Assembly: GCA_944343275.1 (NCBI GenBank) | Contig: CALVMH010000016.1 | Coordinates: 1-37,376 of the forward strand | Source: an uncultured Clostridia bacterium | Lineage (GTDB): Bacteria > Bacillota > Clostridia > Christensenellales > Borkfalkiaceae | Direction: 5' to 3' | Length of the DNA stretch: 37,376 nucleotides | Shown here: positions 17,255-25,539 of the stretch, in pieces | Position numbering within the stretch: position 1 is the stretch's first letter | Layout of the letters: each line of letters starts with the position of its first letter | Translations under genes and position numbers: made by a program | Notes under the pieces: model-generated | Told to the model about the DNA's origin: nothing | The model's input: only the letters and a program-made list of their open reading frames with translations | The model's database searches: none

Positions 17255-17302
17255 ATAAAGAAAACCGGCGGATCGTCCGCTGATGATTGATTTGCGCCGT
17301 AG

Positions 17303-17321
17303 CGCAGCGATCGGCGCTGCG
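17303..17321. promoter_or_regulatory. Candidate operator before the hexuronate operon
   Basis: Inverted repeat CGCAGCG (17303-17309) / CGCTGCG (17315-17321) with a 5-bp centre, 41 bp ahead of the -35. No regulator gene is present in the operon, so a trans-acting repressor or activator could bind here. Purely positional inference. Confidence 0.3.
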
Positions 17322-17361
17322 ATTTATGCCGAAAATGCAATGTTTTCTGCACAATCTGTGA

Positions 17362-17390
17362 TTGACATCTCTGTTTTTGCCGTGTACAAT
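17362..17390 (+). promoter_or_regulatory. Promoter of the hexuronate operon
   Basis: TTGACA (17362-17367), 17-bp spacer, TACAAT (17385-17390). Transcription should begin near 17397, which rules out the ATG at 17399 as a normal start and supports the ATG at 17414. Confidence 0.88.
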
Positions 17391-17413
17391 AAAGAAAAAT
17401 GCGGAGGGCGGAG

Positions 17414-18304
17414 ATGATCAGGCTATGTGCTTTTTCCGACGAAGCGGCGGACGATCTCAAAGAACAGGCAGATGCGCTCATCAGACATGACGTCAGTCTG
17501 ACGGAACTGCGCAGCGTGAACAAAAAGAATGTGCGCGATCTCACGGTACGGGAGGCGAAGGAGATCGCCGCCTATCTGAGCGGACGCGGCATTGCGGTTT
17601 GGGCGGTCGGGTCTCCGCTCGGAAAGATTCCGCTTGCCGCGGCGGACAGGGCGTATTTGGACGTCGTATCGCATGTCTGTGAGCTTGCAAGAGCGCTTGG
17701 CACGGACAAGGTGCGGGCGTTCAGTTTCTATGACGCCTATGCGGAACGCGGGCGCATGCTGGAACTGTGCCATGCAATGGCGGAACGGGCGGCGCAATGG
17801 GGCGTGACGCTCTGCCATGAGAACGAAAAGGCGATTTTCGGCGACACGGCGAAACGCGTTGCGGAGCTTATGGACGAGCTGACCGAATGGAAGTTCGTCT
17901 ACGATCCCGCCAATTTCTTACAGGTGGGGGAACGGGCGGAGGACACCCTTCCGCTTGCTGCTCGGTGTCTGTATTTTCATATCAAAGACGTGATTGCGCA
18001 GTCGGGGGAACTTGTGCCTGCGGGATGGGGCGACGGGCAGATCGGGCGCCTCGTCGCGGAATATGCCGCGGGGGATAAGACGCTAACGATCGAACCGCAC
18101 CTTACCGTTTTTTCGGGGTATGCCGCCATTGACGGCAGCGAGATGAAGCACAAATTCACGTTTGCGTCGCGGGAGGAGGCGTTCGGCGCAGCCGTCACCG
18201 CCTTGAAGGAGCTTCTGGCGCATCAGGGCTTTCGGAGACGGGCAGGGGGCGTGTACGAGCGGCAGGCTTCGTCTGACGTCAAAGGAGCGGGGCGGCATGG
18301 ATAA
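17414..18304 (+). CDS. Sugar isomerase/epimerase, TIM-barrel (AP endonuclease 2 fold)
   Basis: 296 residues from the ATG at 17414, placed after GGAGGGCGGAG. The sequence has the features of xylose-isomerase-like TIM barrels: SLTELRSVN early, CHENEKAIFG with the metal-binding Glu (about 136-145), FVYDPANFLQVG with the metal Asp, YFHIKDV with a metal His, and a terminal TIEPHL motif with Glu. These are the usual divalent-metal ligands of IolE/epimerase-type enzymes. It overlaps the next gene by 8 nt. Members of this fold epimerise or isomerise sugars, dehydrate inosose, or cleave 3-keto-glycosides. Together with the two oxidoreductases that follow, it probably prepares the substrate that enters at UxaC. 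Specific reaction unknown. Confidence 0.85.
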   Translation: MIRLCAFSDEAADDLKEQADALIRHDVSLTELRSVNKKNVRDLTVREAKEIAAYLSGRGIAVWAVGSPLGKIPLAAADRAYLDVVSHVCELARALGTDKVRAFSFYDAYAERGRMLELCHAMAERAAQWGVTLCHENEKAIFGDTAKRVAELMDELTEWKFVYDPANFLQVGERAEDTLPLAARCLYFHIKDVIAQSGELVPAGWGDGQIGRLVAEYAAGDKTLTIEPHLTVFSGYAAIDGSEMKHKFTFASREEAFGAAVTALKELLAHQGFRRRAGGVYERQASSDVKGAGRHG

Positions 18305-19475
18305 AATTCGTTTCGGCATCATCGGGCTTGGCAATCAGGGCTCTGCGTATGCGCTCAATCTCTTTGCAAAGGGCATGATCGAAAACGGGACGCTCACGGC
18401 GATGTGCGACATCCTTCCCGAAAAAATTGCGCGCATGCGGGAGAGATACAAGGGGGACGCGGCGTACTTTACCGACTACAATCAGATGCTTGCAAGCGGG
18501 CTTGTGGACGCCGTGCTCGTGGAGACGCCCCACTATCTGCATCCCGAAATGGCGATCGCATGCTTTGAAAGGCACATTCCCGTCATTGCGGAAAAGCCTG
18601 CGGGGGTCTATGCCTTGCAGGTGCGCGAGATGAACGCGGCGGCGGAGAAGTATCATGCGACGTTTGCCGTCATGTTCAATCAGCGCACAAATTGCGTCTA
18701 TCGCAAGCTGCGCGAGATGGTCGCCGCAGGCGCGGTGGGAACGTTGCAGCGCGTCGTGTGGACGATCACGAATTGGTTTCGTCCGCAGTTCTACTACGAT
18801 ACGGGCGCCTGGCGCGCAACGTGGGACGGCGAGGGAGGGGGCGTGCTCATCAATCAGTGCCCGCACCAGCTCGACCTTCTCTCGTGGATCGTGGGGGAAC
18901 TTCCCATGAGCGTGCGCGGGTTCTGTGAATACGGCAAGTGGCACGATATCGAAGTGGAGGACGAAGTCACCGCCTTCCTGACTTACAAAAACGGGGCGAC
19001 GGGGGTGTTCATCACCACGACGGGAGAGACGCCCGGCGTCAACCGCCTGGAAATATCGGGAACGGGCGGGCGGCTCGTGTGCGACGGGGAGACGCTTCTA
19101 TATACGAAGAACAAGACGGATGCCGCCGCATATTCCGCCACTGCCCGCGAAGCCTTCAAAGCGCCGGGCACGGAGACGATGACGGTGCCGACGGACGGTC
19201 ACAATGCGCAGCATGCGGGCATTATCAACAATTTTGCCAACGCGCTCCTTGGAAAAGAGCCCTTATTGGCGGACGGAAGGGAGGGGATCAACAGCGTGGA
19301 ACTTATGAACGCCATCGAATTTTCCGGTTGGCATGGCGGAGAGCTTGTAACACTTCCCGTCGACGGGCAACGCTATCTTGCAGAACTCAATGCGCGTCGG
19401 GCATGTTCCCGCAGGAAGGCCGATAGCGGCATCGTCTCCGACACCGCGGGAACTTATGGGAGCAAAGAATCGTGA
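18297..19475 (+). CDS. Gfo/Idh/MocA family NAD(P)-dependent oxidoreductase
   Basis: 392 residues. N-terminal Rossmann fold with GLGNQG at 10-15 and the family EKP motif at 99-101 (IAEKPAGV), followed by the C-terminal alpha/beta sheet domain with GGGVLINQCPHQLDLLSW, where the conserved His and Asp are normally part of the active site. The family reversibly oxidises a sugar or cyclitol hydroxyl with NAD(P). It overlaps both neighbours (8 nt upstream, 4 nt GTGA downstream). Substrate unknown, but the operon points to a uronic acid derivative. It is one of two different members side by side, only moderately alike. Confidence 0.92.
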   Translation: MDKIRFGIIGLGNQGSAYALNLFAKGMIENGTLTAMCDILPEKIARMRERYKGDAAYFTDYNQMLASGLVDAVLVETPHYLHPEMAIACFERHIPVIAEKPAGVYALQVREMNAAAEKYHATFAVMFNQRTNCVYRKLREMVAAGAVGTLQRVVWTITNWFRPQFYYDTGAWRATWDGEGGGVLINQCPHQLDLLSWIVGELPMSVRGFCEYGKWHDIEVEDEVTAFLTYKNGATGVFITTTGETPGVNRLEISGTGGRLVCDGETLLYTKNKTDAAAYSATAREAFKAPGTETMTVPTDGHNAQHAGIINNFANALLGKEPLLADGREGINSVELMNAIEFSGWHGGELVTLPVDGQRYLAELNARRACSRRKADSGIVSDTAGTYGSKES

Positions 19476-20416
19476 AAGCCGCCGTGATCGGGCTTGGCAA
19501 TATCGGGCGGGTGCACCGCACTTTGCTCGAAGATATGGGGCACACGGTCGTTGTGTGTGATGTCTTGCCGGAACGCCGCGAAGGGGGATATGCCGATTGG
19601 CGGGAGATGCTTGCCCGCGAACATCCCGATGTCGTGCATGTCTGTACGCCGCACGCGCTGCATGCGGACATGGTGGCGGGCTGTCTCGCCGAAGGCGCGC
19701 ATGTGTTGTGCGAAAAACCGCTGTGTATCCGCAGGGAGGAGGTCGCGCGCATTCTTCAAGCGGAGCGGGCGGCGAAGGGACAGCTCGGCGTATGTCTGCA
19801 AAATCGTTACAATCCGTCCTCCCGCGCGGCAAAATCCCTTCTGACGGGCAAGACCATCGTTTCAGCCTGTGCCATGCACGCATGGCGGCGGGATGCGGCA
19901 TACTATGCCGCCGACGCGTGGCGCGGAACATGGCGGGGGGAAGGCGGCGGCGTGCTCATCAATCAGGCGCTGCACACTGTCGACCTGATGCTGTGGATTG
20001 CGGGGATGCCGCAAAGGCTCGCTGCGCAGACGGGGCAGCTCGCGCTTGCGCAGACGATTGAAACAGAGGACACTGCAATGCTGCGCTGGACGGGGGAAGC
20101 CGTCTGCACGCTGTATGCCACCACAGGCTGCGGCGCCGACTTTGCGCCCGTTCTGCTGTTTGCCTTGCAGGACGGCACGCGCGTGGAGCTTGCGCCCGAT
20201 GCGCTGCGTGTGAACGGCGCGGACGTTCCGCTCCGGGCGCCGTTTCCGTCCTGCGGAAAGCCCTGCTACGGCGGGAGCCATCGTTTGCTCATGGAAGATT
20301 TTTACCGCTGCATTGCCGACGGAAGGCGCTTTTCCATTGACGGGAAAGAGGGGGCAAAGAGCGTGGAAGTGGTACTTGCGGCGTATGAAAGCTGCGGGCG
20401 GGAGATCGTGGTATGA
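19472..20416 (+). CDS. Second Gfo/Idh/MocA family oxidoreductase
   Basis: 314 residues starting with GTG at 19472; the start is fixed by the GTGA overlap with the previous stop and by the immediate Rossmann strand KAAVIGLGNIGRVH. EKPLCI and GGGVLINQALHTVDLMLW match the signatures of the first oxidoreductase, but it is about 80 residues shorter. A paired set may work as one dehydrogenase that oxidises and one that reduces, with an intervening isomerisation or elimination step. It overlaps uxaC by 4 nt (ATGA). Substrate unknown. Confidence 0.9.
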   Translation: MKAAVIGLGNIGRVHRTLLEDMGHTVVVCDVLPERREGGYADWREMLAREHPDVVHVCTPHALHADMVAGCLAEGAHVLCEKPLCIRREEVARILQAERAAKGQLGVCLQNRYNPSSRAAKSLLTGKTIVSACAMHAWRRDAAYYAADAWRGTWRGEGGGVLINQALHTVDLMLWIAGMPQRLAAQTGQLALAQTIETEDTAMLRWTGEAVCTLYATTGCGADFAPVLLFALQDGTRVELAPDALRVNGADVPLRAPFPSCGKPCYGGSHRLLMEDFYRCIADGRRFSIDGKEGAKSVEVVLAAYESCGREIVV

Positions 20417-21720
20417 CATTTTTTTCAAAAGACGTTCTGCTTTCTTCGGAGTATGCCGGACAAATTTATGCACAAATCAAGGACCTTCCGATCATCGATT
20501 ATCACTGTCATCTCGATCCGCACAAGATCAAAGCGGACGCGACATTTCGGGACCTCGGAGAGTTGTGGCTCGCGGAAGATCACTACAAGTGGCGTGCCAT
20601 GCGGCTGTGCGGCGTGGATGAACCCTTCATTACGGGCAGCGCCTCATGGCGCGAAAAATTCATGGCGTATGCAGGGATCGTGCCGCTGCTTGCAGGCAAT
20701 CCTCTGTATGATTGGACGCATCTGGAACTTCGGCAGGTGTTCGGTATCACGGAACCTTTGAACGGGGACACTGCAGAACGTATTTACAAATGTGCAAACG
20801 AACAGTTGAAGCATATTTCCGTCTCGACTCTTTTGCGGCAGTATAAGGTGGAGTTTATCGCCACAACGGATGATCCCTGCGACCTCCTCGACGCGCACGG
20901 GCAATATAAAAATACGGTCGTTTCTCCCACGTTCCGCCCCGATAAGCTGCTCTCTTTGGACGGCGCATATCTTGCCCGTCTCTCCGAAATCGTCGGGTTT
21001 CCCCTCAGAACGCTTGCGGACATTTTGCGGGCAGCGGAGGAGCGCCTGCGTTATTTTGTCGGTCACGGCTGTAAAATTTCCGATCACGGGTTTCGGCACT
21101 TTCCCGCATGCTATCCCTCCGCAGACGAAGCGGAAGCGCTCTTTGCGGCGGGGAAATATGAGGAGGTGTTCGGGTATTTGCTGACGGAGCTTGCACGGCT
21201 GTATAAAAAATACAATGTTATCATGCAGCTGCACTTTGACGTGCTGCGCAATGTCAACCGAGAAATGTATGAACACAGCGGCGCGGATGCGGGGTTTGAC
21301 GTGATTGCCGACGGTTCGCGCATAGAGGATGTCGTTGCATTTTTGCAGCAGTTCTCCGATGACGAGCGTCCCGAAATCGTTCTCTATCCCCTGAACGATT
21401 GCCGGCTTCCTGCGCTTGCTTGCCTTACGGGTGCATTCCGACATGTCAGAATGGGCGCGGCGTGGTGGTTCAACGATACCGCATCGGGCATCCGGCAAAA
21501 TCTTTCCGTAATCGCCGAATACTCCGTGCTCGGCACCTTTTTCGGAATGCTGACGGACAGCCGTTCCTTTTCTTCCTATGTCCGTTTTGATTTTTTTCGC
21601 CGCATTCTCTCGGATTACCTCGGCGGTCTTGTCGGCAAAGGGGAGTGCGACCCGGCAGCGGCGCGGCTGCTTGCCGAACGGATATGTTACTACAACATCA
21701 AAGAGGCTCTCGGATTATGA
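20413..21720 (+). CDS. uxaC: Glucuronate isomerase
   Basis: 435 residues against about 465 usual for UxaC. It isomerises D-glucuronate to D-fructuronate (and galacturonate to tagaturonate). Near the N-terminus DYHCHLDP gives metal ligands H31 and H33 of the amidohydrolase-like barrel; further family blocks are TTDDPCDLL, FRPDKLL, GCKISDHGF, QLHFDVLRN and the C-terminal RMGAAWWFNDTASG and GMLTDSRSFSSYVRFDFFRR. The start is coupled by ATGA to the gene before, and the stop overlaps uxuA in the same way. It is the entry point of the Ashwell pathway encoded here. No altronate genes are present, so glucuronate is the likelier substrate. Confidence 0.95.
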   Translation: MTFFSKDVLLSSEYAGQIYAQIKDLPIIDYHCHLDPHKIKADATFRDLGELWLAEDHYKWRAMRLCGVDEPFITGSASWREKFMAYAGIVPLLAGNPLYDWTHLELRQVFGITEPLNGDTAERIYKCANEQLKHISVSTLLRQYKVEFIATTDDPCDLLDAHGQYKNTVVSPTFRPDKLLSLDGAYLARLSEIVGFPLRTLADILRAAEERLRYFVGHGCKISDHGFRHFPACYPSADEAEALFAAGKYEEVFGYLLTELARLYKKYNVIMQLHFDVLRNVNREMYEHSGADAGFDVIADGSRIEDVVAFLQQFSDDERPEIVLYPLNDCRLPALACLTGAFRHVRMGAAWWFNDTASGIRQNLSVIAEYSVLGTFFGMLTDSRSFSSYVRFDFFRRILSDYLGGLVGKGECDPAAARLLAERICYYNIKEALGL

Positions 21721-22784
21721 AAATGACGTTTCGTTGGTTTGGGGAACAGGACAGCATTTCCCTTGCAGCCATCCGTCAGATCCCGAACATGTCGGGCGTC
21801 GTCACGGCGGTGTATGACGTCCCCGTGGGTGATGTCTGGCCCGTGGAGAAGATCGCCCGCCTCAAAGCGCTGTGCAGGCGTGCGGGTCTCTCCATGGAAG
21901 TCATTGAATCCGTTCCCGTGCACGAGGACATCAAGCTCGGAAAACCTTCGCGCGACAGACTGATCGCCAACTATGCGCAGACCATCCGCAACCTCGGCAA
22001 GTTCGGCGTCAGGTGCATCTGTTACAACTTCATGCCCGTCTTCGATTGGTTCCGCACCGATCTTCACTATGTGCAGCCGAACGGTGCCGTGAGCCTTGCT
22101 TACAGGGAGTCGGACCTTAGAAAGCTCGACAAACACCATTTGCGTCTTCCGGGCTGGGACGAAAGTTATTCCCCCGAAGAGCTTCACGGGCTTTTGGAGG
22201 CGTACAGGGGCATCACGCACGAACAGCTCTTTGAAAACCTCGTCTGTTTTTTGAACGGCATCATGCCCGCGTGCGATGAGACGGGGATCGATATGGCGAT
22301 CCACCCGGACGATCCGCCGTGGGACATCCTTTCTCTTCCACGCATCGTCACGAGCGCACAAAGTTATGAAAAGATGATCGCCGCCGTTCCCAATGTCCAC
22401 AACGGTTTCACCTTCTGCACGGGAAGTCTTGGCGCAGGGCGGTTTAACGACCTCCCCAAAATGGCGGCAAAGTATGCAAAGCGCATCTATTTTGCGCATC
22501 TGCGCCAGCTTAGATTCGTCAACGAGACGGACTTTTTTGAGAACGGGCATCAGACACAGGACGGGAATATCGACATCTATGCCATTGTAAAAGCGCTTGT
22601 AAAGAATGGGTTTGCAGGTTATGTCCGCCCCGACCACGGCAGAAACATCTGGGGCGAGAACGGAAAACCGGGTTACGGTCTCTATGATAGGGCGCTCGGT
22701 GCCTGTTATCTGACAGGGTTGTTCGAGGCAGCGGAAAAGGATGAAGCTAATGAACGGTGTCATGACCATCATCGAACGGCATAA
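21717..22784 (+). CDS. uxuA: Mannonate dehydratase
   Basis: 355 residues from ATG 21717, which overlaps the uxaC stop by 4 nt; a second ATG at 21723 is possible. UxuA removes water from D-mannonate to give 2-keto-3-deoxygluconate with Mn/Fe. The family blocks are visible: MKMTFRWFG start, VHEDIKLG, YNFMPVFDWFRTDL, AIHPDDPPW with a metal His, CTGSLG, HLRQL and the C-terminal GYVRPDHGR. An upstream in-frame extension would lie inside uxaC and has no support. It follows fructuronate reduction by the SDR encoded downstream. Confidence 0.95.
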   Translation: MKMTFRWFGEQDSISLAAIRQIPNMSGVVTAVYDVPVGDVWPVEKIARLKALCRRAGLSMEVIESVPVHEDIKLGKPSRDRLIANYAQTIRNLGKFGVRCICYNFMPVFDWFRTDLHYVQPNGAVSLAYRESDLRKLDKHHLRLPGWDESYSPEELHGLLEAYRGITHEQLFENLVCFLNGIMPACDETGIDMAIHPDDPPWDILSLPRIVTSAQSYEKMIAAVPNVHNGFTFCTGSLGAGRFNDLPKMAAKYAKRIYFAHLRQLRFVNETDFFENGHQTQDGNIDIYAIVKALVKNGFAGYVRPDHGRNIWGENGKPGYGLYDRALGACYLTGLFEAAEKDEANERCHDHHRTA

Positions 22785-23364
22785 AATCGTTCCCGTCGTC
22801 ACGTTGCAAAGACTCGATGCCGTGGCGAACGTCTTTGGTGCACTGACGGAAGGGGGGCTTCCCGTTGCGGAGATATGCTTCCGCACCGACTGCGCAGAGG
22901 ATGCCGTCGGCATTGCGCGTGCAAAGTTTCCGCAGATGCTTATCGGGGCGGGAACGGTCATCGGGCGGGAACAGTGCAGCCGCGCGCTCCGTGCGGGGGC
23001 GCAGTTTATCGTCTCGCCCGGTCTGTCTGAGGAGGTCGCCGCCGTTTGCGGGGAATGCGGAGTTCCCTGTTTGCCGGGAGCTGTTACGTCGACGGAGATC
23101 ATGCGTGCGCTTGCGCTCGGCATAACGCATCTCAAATTCTTCCCTGCGGAAAGCTGCGGCGGGATGGCGACCATCAAAGCACTCAGCGCGGCGTTTCCGC
23201 AGGTGAGATTTCTTCCCACCGGCGGCGTGAACGCGGAGAATCTCAAAGAGTATCTTGCGCATCCGAGCGTCTTTGCCTGCGGCGGAAGCTGGATGGTGCA
23301 GGGAACATACGATGAAATCGTCTGTAAAACGCGCGCGGCAGTTGCCGCCGCGAAAGGAGAATGA
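22741..23364 (+). CDS. eda: KDPG / KHG aldolase
   Basis: 207 residues, standard length. It splits 2-keto-3-deoxy-6-phosphogluconate into pyruvate and glyceraldehyde 3-phosphate. The barrel carries VAEICFRTD with the catalytic Glu, IGAGTV, and LKFFPAES where K132 is the Schiff-base lysine; the RFLPTGGVN phosphate site follows. With the ATG at 22741 the gene overlaps uxuA by 44 nt; later ATGs at 22750 and 22762 are alternatives and would shorten the overlap. It is the last catabolic step, though in the operon it lies before the SDR and kinase genes. Confidence 0.94.
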   Translation: MKLMNGVMTIIERHKIVPVVTLQRLDAVANVFGALTEGGLPVAEICFRTDCAEDAVGIARAKFPQMLIGAGTVIGREQCSRALRAGAQFIVSPGLSEEVAAVCGECGVPCLPGAVTSTEIMRALALGITHLKFFPAESCGGMATIKALSAAFPQVRFLPTGGVNAENLKEYLAHPSVFACGGSWMVQGTYDEIVCKTRAAVAAAKGE

Positions 23365-23365
23365 T

Positions 23366-24190
23366 ATGAACCTGCCTTTTCAAGTGGACTTGCACGAAAA
23401 AGTTGCCGTCGTTACAGGCGCGGGCGGCGTGCTGATGCGTGAGTTTGCGCGCGCACTCGCCGCATGCGGAGCGAAGGTCGCGCTTCTCGACATCAACTTC
23501 GATGCGGCAAAGTCGGTTGCCGACGACATCGGCGAAAATGCCGTTGCCGTCAGGTGCAACTGTCTCGACAAAGAGAGCATCAAAGCCGCAAAAGCGGAGG
23601 TCAATGCGGCATTCGGCAAAATTAATTTTCTCATCAACGGCGCGGGCGGCAACCATGCAGCAGCGACGACGGACAACGAGACCGCGGACATGGGTGGGGG
23701 AAAGGACTTCTTTGCCCTTGAGGAAAGCGGTATCAGGTTTGTATTTGACCTCAACATCACCACGGCATTTCTGGTGACGCAGGTCATCGCGGAGGACATG
23801 CTCGGAAGGGGCGGCAACATCATCAATATCAGTTCCATGAACGCCTATCGTCCGCTCACAAAGATTCCCGCCTATTCTGCGGCGAAGGCAGGCATTTCCA
23901 ATTTCACGCAGTGGCTCGCCGTGCATTTTGCCGCAGAGGGGATCCGCTGTAATGCCATCGCTCCCGGGTTCTTCGTCACCAATCAGAACAAAGACCTCCT
24001 GTTCCAAAAGGACGGAACGCCCACCGCGCGCACGGGCAAAATTCTGGCAGCGACGCCGATGCGGAAATTCGGCGAGCCCTATGACCTTCTCGGTGCATTA
24101 TTATGGCTTGCGGATGAGAAGGCGAGCGGGTTCGTGACGGGAACGGTCATTCCCGTAGACGGCGGTTTTTCCGCCTATTCGGGAGTTTGA
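23366..24190 (+). CDS. uxuB: SDR oxidoreductase, D-mannonate oxidoreductase (UxuB, Bacillus type)
   Basis: 274 residues from ATG 23366 behind AAAGGAG; the frame continues open upstream to 23255 but that lies inside eda. Short-chain dehydrogenase fold with ISSMN serine and Y170-x3-K174. The nucleotide loop reads TGAGGVLM (17-24), not the classic TGxxxGxG; the same TGGGGVL-type loop is typical of the B. subtilis UxuB/YjmF group as I recall it. The function, reduction of fructuronate to mannonate with NADH, is required between uxaC and uxuA and no other gene in the operon supplies it better. One base separates it from the eda stop. Confidence 0.88.
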   Translation: MNLPFQVDLHEKVAVVTGAGGVLMREFARALAACGAKVALLDINFDAAKSVADDIGENAVAVRCNCLDKESIKAAKAEVNAAFGKINFLINGAGGNHAAATTDNETADMGGGKDFFALEESGIRFVFDLNITTAFLVTQVIAEDMLGRGGNIINISSMNAYRPLTKIPAYSAAKAGISNFTQWLAVHFAAEGIRCNAIAPGFFVTNQNKDLLFQKDGTPTARTGKILAATPMRKFGEPYDLLGALLWLADEKASGFVTGTVIPVDGGFSAYSGV

Positions 24191-24257
24191 GTTCCCGTTC
24201 ATTGCGGGATTTGTTGTCGCATTTGCGAAGCGAGTTCCGGAACAGGAGGGGTGCAAC

Positions 24258-25232
24258 ATGAAAATTGTAACATTCGGGGAGATCATGCTTCGGCTTTCGC
24301 CGCCCGGATGCGGGCTGCTTGTGCAGTCGGACCGTCTGGAAGCCTTCTACGGCGGAGCAGAGGCAAACGTTGCGGTCGCTCTTGCCAATTGGGGCGAGGA
24401 ATCCTGTTTCGTGGGAAAGGTCCCTGCGCATGCCATGGGGCAGGCAGCGGTGAATGCGCTGCGCCGCTGGGGGGTCCGGACGCAATTTGTCCTGCGCGGG
24501 GGCGAACGGCTCGGCATTTATTTTGCAGAACGCGGTATCGACAGGCGTCCCGACAAGGTCATCTATGACAGGGTTGCGTCGGCGTTTGCATGTTCTGCTC
24601 CCGAAGAGTACGATTGGGATGCCGTCTTTTCGGATGCCGACGCCTTTCATTTTACGGGGATCGTACCTGCGATCGGGGAGTGTGCGTTACAAATCGTTCG
24701 TGATGCATGCAGCGCGGCAAAGCGGCACGGAGTGTTTGTTTCCTGCGATGTCAATTATCGCAGCGCCCTGTGGGAGGAAGCGTGCGCGGCGCAGACGCTG
24801 GAGACGCTGTTTCCCGATATCGATCTGTGTATTTCCAACGAACATCAGGCGCATGCGCTCTTCGGGGTGGCCGGCGAGGATGCCATGCAGGCGCTCGCGG
24901 AACGGTACGGCTTTTCCCATGTGGCATTTACCCGCCGACGCACGCGGAATGCGCGATATAATGCGATCAGCGGTGCTTTGTATTCGGAAGGGACCATTGT
25001 CCGCAGTCGTGAATATGAAGTGGAAATGGCGGAGCGGATCGGCGGGGGCGATGCTTTTGCTGCGGGATTGCTCTATGCGCTCATGCATGCGTTTCCGCCG
25101 CAGGAGGCAGTTGAATTTGCCGAAGCCGCATGTTGTTTGAAACATTCCGTCTGCGGAGACGCCTGTCTTTGTCCGTTGGAGGATGTCCTTTCCCTTGCCC
25201 GCGGGCAGAACACGGACGGCATTCGCCGATAG
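24258..25232 (+). CDS. kdgK: 2-keto-3-deoxygluconate kinase, PfkB family
   Basis: 324 residues. PfkB signatures: N-terminal GGAEANVAVALANWG (sugar-binding) and C-terminal RIGGGDAFAAGLL with catalytic base D265. The NEHQAHALFG and FTRRRTRNARYN stretches fit the KdgK subgroup. It phosphorylates KDG with ATP to KDPG, the substrate of eda. ATG follows CAGGAGGGG after a 67-bp gap from the SDR gene; this gap holds only small palindromes (TCGCATTTGCGA and GTTCCGGAAC) that could tune the downstream mRNA. It ends the operon. Confidence 0.93.
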   Translation: MKIVTFGEIMLRLSPPGCGLLVQSDRLEAFYGGAEANVAVALANWGEESCFVGKVPAHAMGQAAVNALRRWGVRTQFVLRGGERLGIYFAERGIDRRPDKVIYDRVASAFACSAPEEYDWDAVFSDADAFHFTGIVPAIGECALQIVRDACSAAKRHGVFVSCDVNYRSALWEEACAAQTLETLFPDIDLCISNEHQAHALFGVAGEDAMQALAERYGFSHVAFTRRRTRNARYNAISGALYSEGTIVRSREYEVEMAERIGGGDAFAAGLLYALMHAFPPQEAVEFAEAACCLKHSVCGDACLCPLEDVLSLARGQNTDGIRR

Positions 25233-25275
25233 CCGGTGCAGTGGCCGCGATATCCAAAGCACAGTTGCGCGAAAT

Positions 25276-25317
25276 AGGAAAAAATAATACGAACTCCGAA
25301 AAAGAGTTCGTATTATT
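25276..25317 (-). terminator. Terminator of tRNA-Ser, possibly shared with kdgK
   Basis: A perfect 14-bp stem (25283-25296 with 25304-25317) around loop CGAAAAA. On the minus strand it is followed by a run of T (25284-25279), a standard terminator 7 bp after the tRNA-Ser CCA end. On the plus strand the stem is followed by no clear T-run, so stopping kdgK transcription is possible but weaker. Confidence 0.85.
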
Positions 25318-25323
25318 CACACA

Positions 25324-25413
25324 TGGCGCAGAGAAAGGGATTTGAACCCTTGGATACATTCCTGCATCACACGATTTCGAATCGTGCGCGTTCGACCGCT
25401 CCGCCATCTCTGC
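25324..25413 (-). tRNA. tRNA-Ser (CGA)
   Basis: 90-nt minus-strand tRNA with the long variable arm of class II. Acceptor GCAGAGA/TCTCTGC, anticodon stem CACGA/TCGTG with loop TTCGAAA (anticodon CGA), T-arm GGGTTCAAATCCC, discriminator G and encoded CCA. It stands alone between the hexuronate operon and dapB, with its own promoter and terminator. Confidence 0.95.
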
Positions 25414-25425
25414 AATTACCCGCTT

Positions 25426-25454
25426 ATTTTACAATAAATCGGTGAAAAAAGCAA
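25426..25454 (-). promoter_or_regulatory. Promoter of tRNA-Ser
   Basis: Minus strand TTGCTT (25454-25449), 17-bp spacer, TAAAAT (25431-25426), 12 bp before the tRNA 5' end. Confidence 0.75.
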
Positions 25455-25499
25455 TCGATTTCAGCGATATTTGCAAAATTGCCTGCGGGGAATTTTTCG

Positions 25500-25539
25500 A
25501 AAAACGGGAACGCGAGAGGGAACGCTCAAATAGTTCCCG
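25500..25539 (-). terminator. Terminator of the asd-dapA-dapB operon
   Basis: Minus strand CGGGAAC (25539-25533) can pair with GTTCCCG (25511-25505), followed directly by TTTTT. The upstream arm overlaps the last codons of dapB and the loop is long (21 nt), with an alternative pairing of GGGAAC/GTTCCC inside it. Confidence 0.6.

Noticed and set aside
25283-25317. Strong plus-strand terminator for kdgK
   Set aside because: The stem is perfect but the T-run is on the minus-strand side only, so I assign it mainly to tRNA-Ser.
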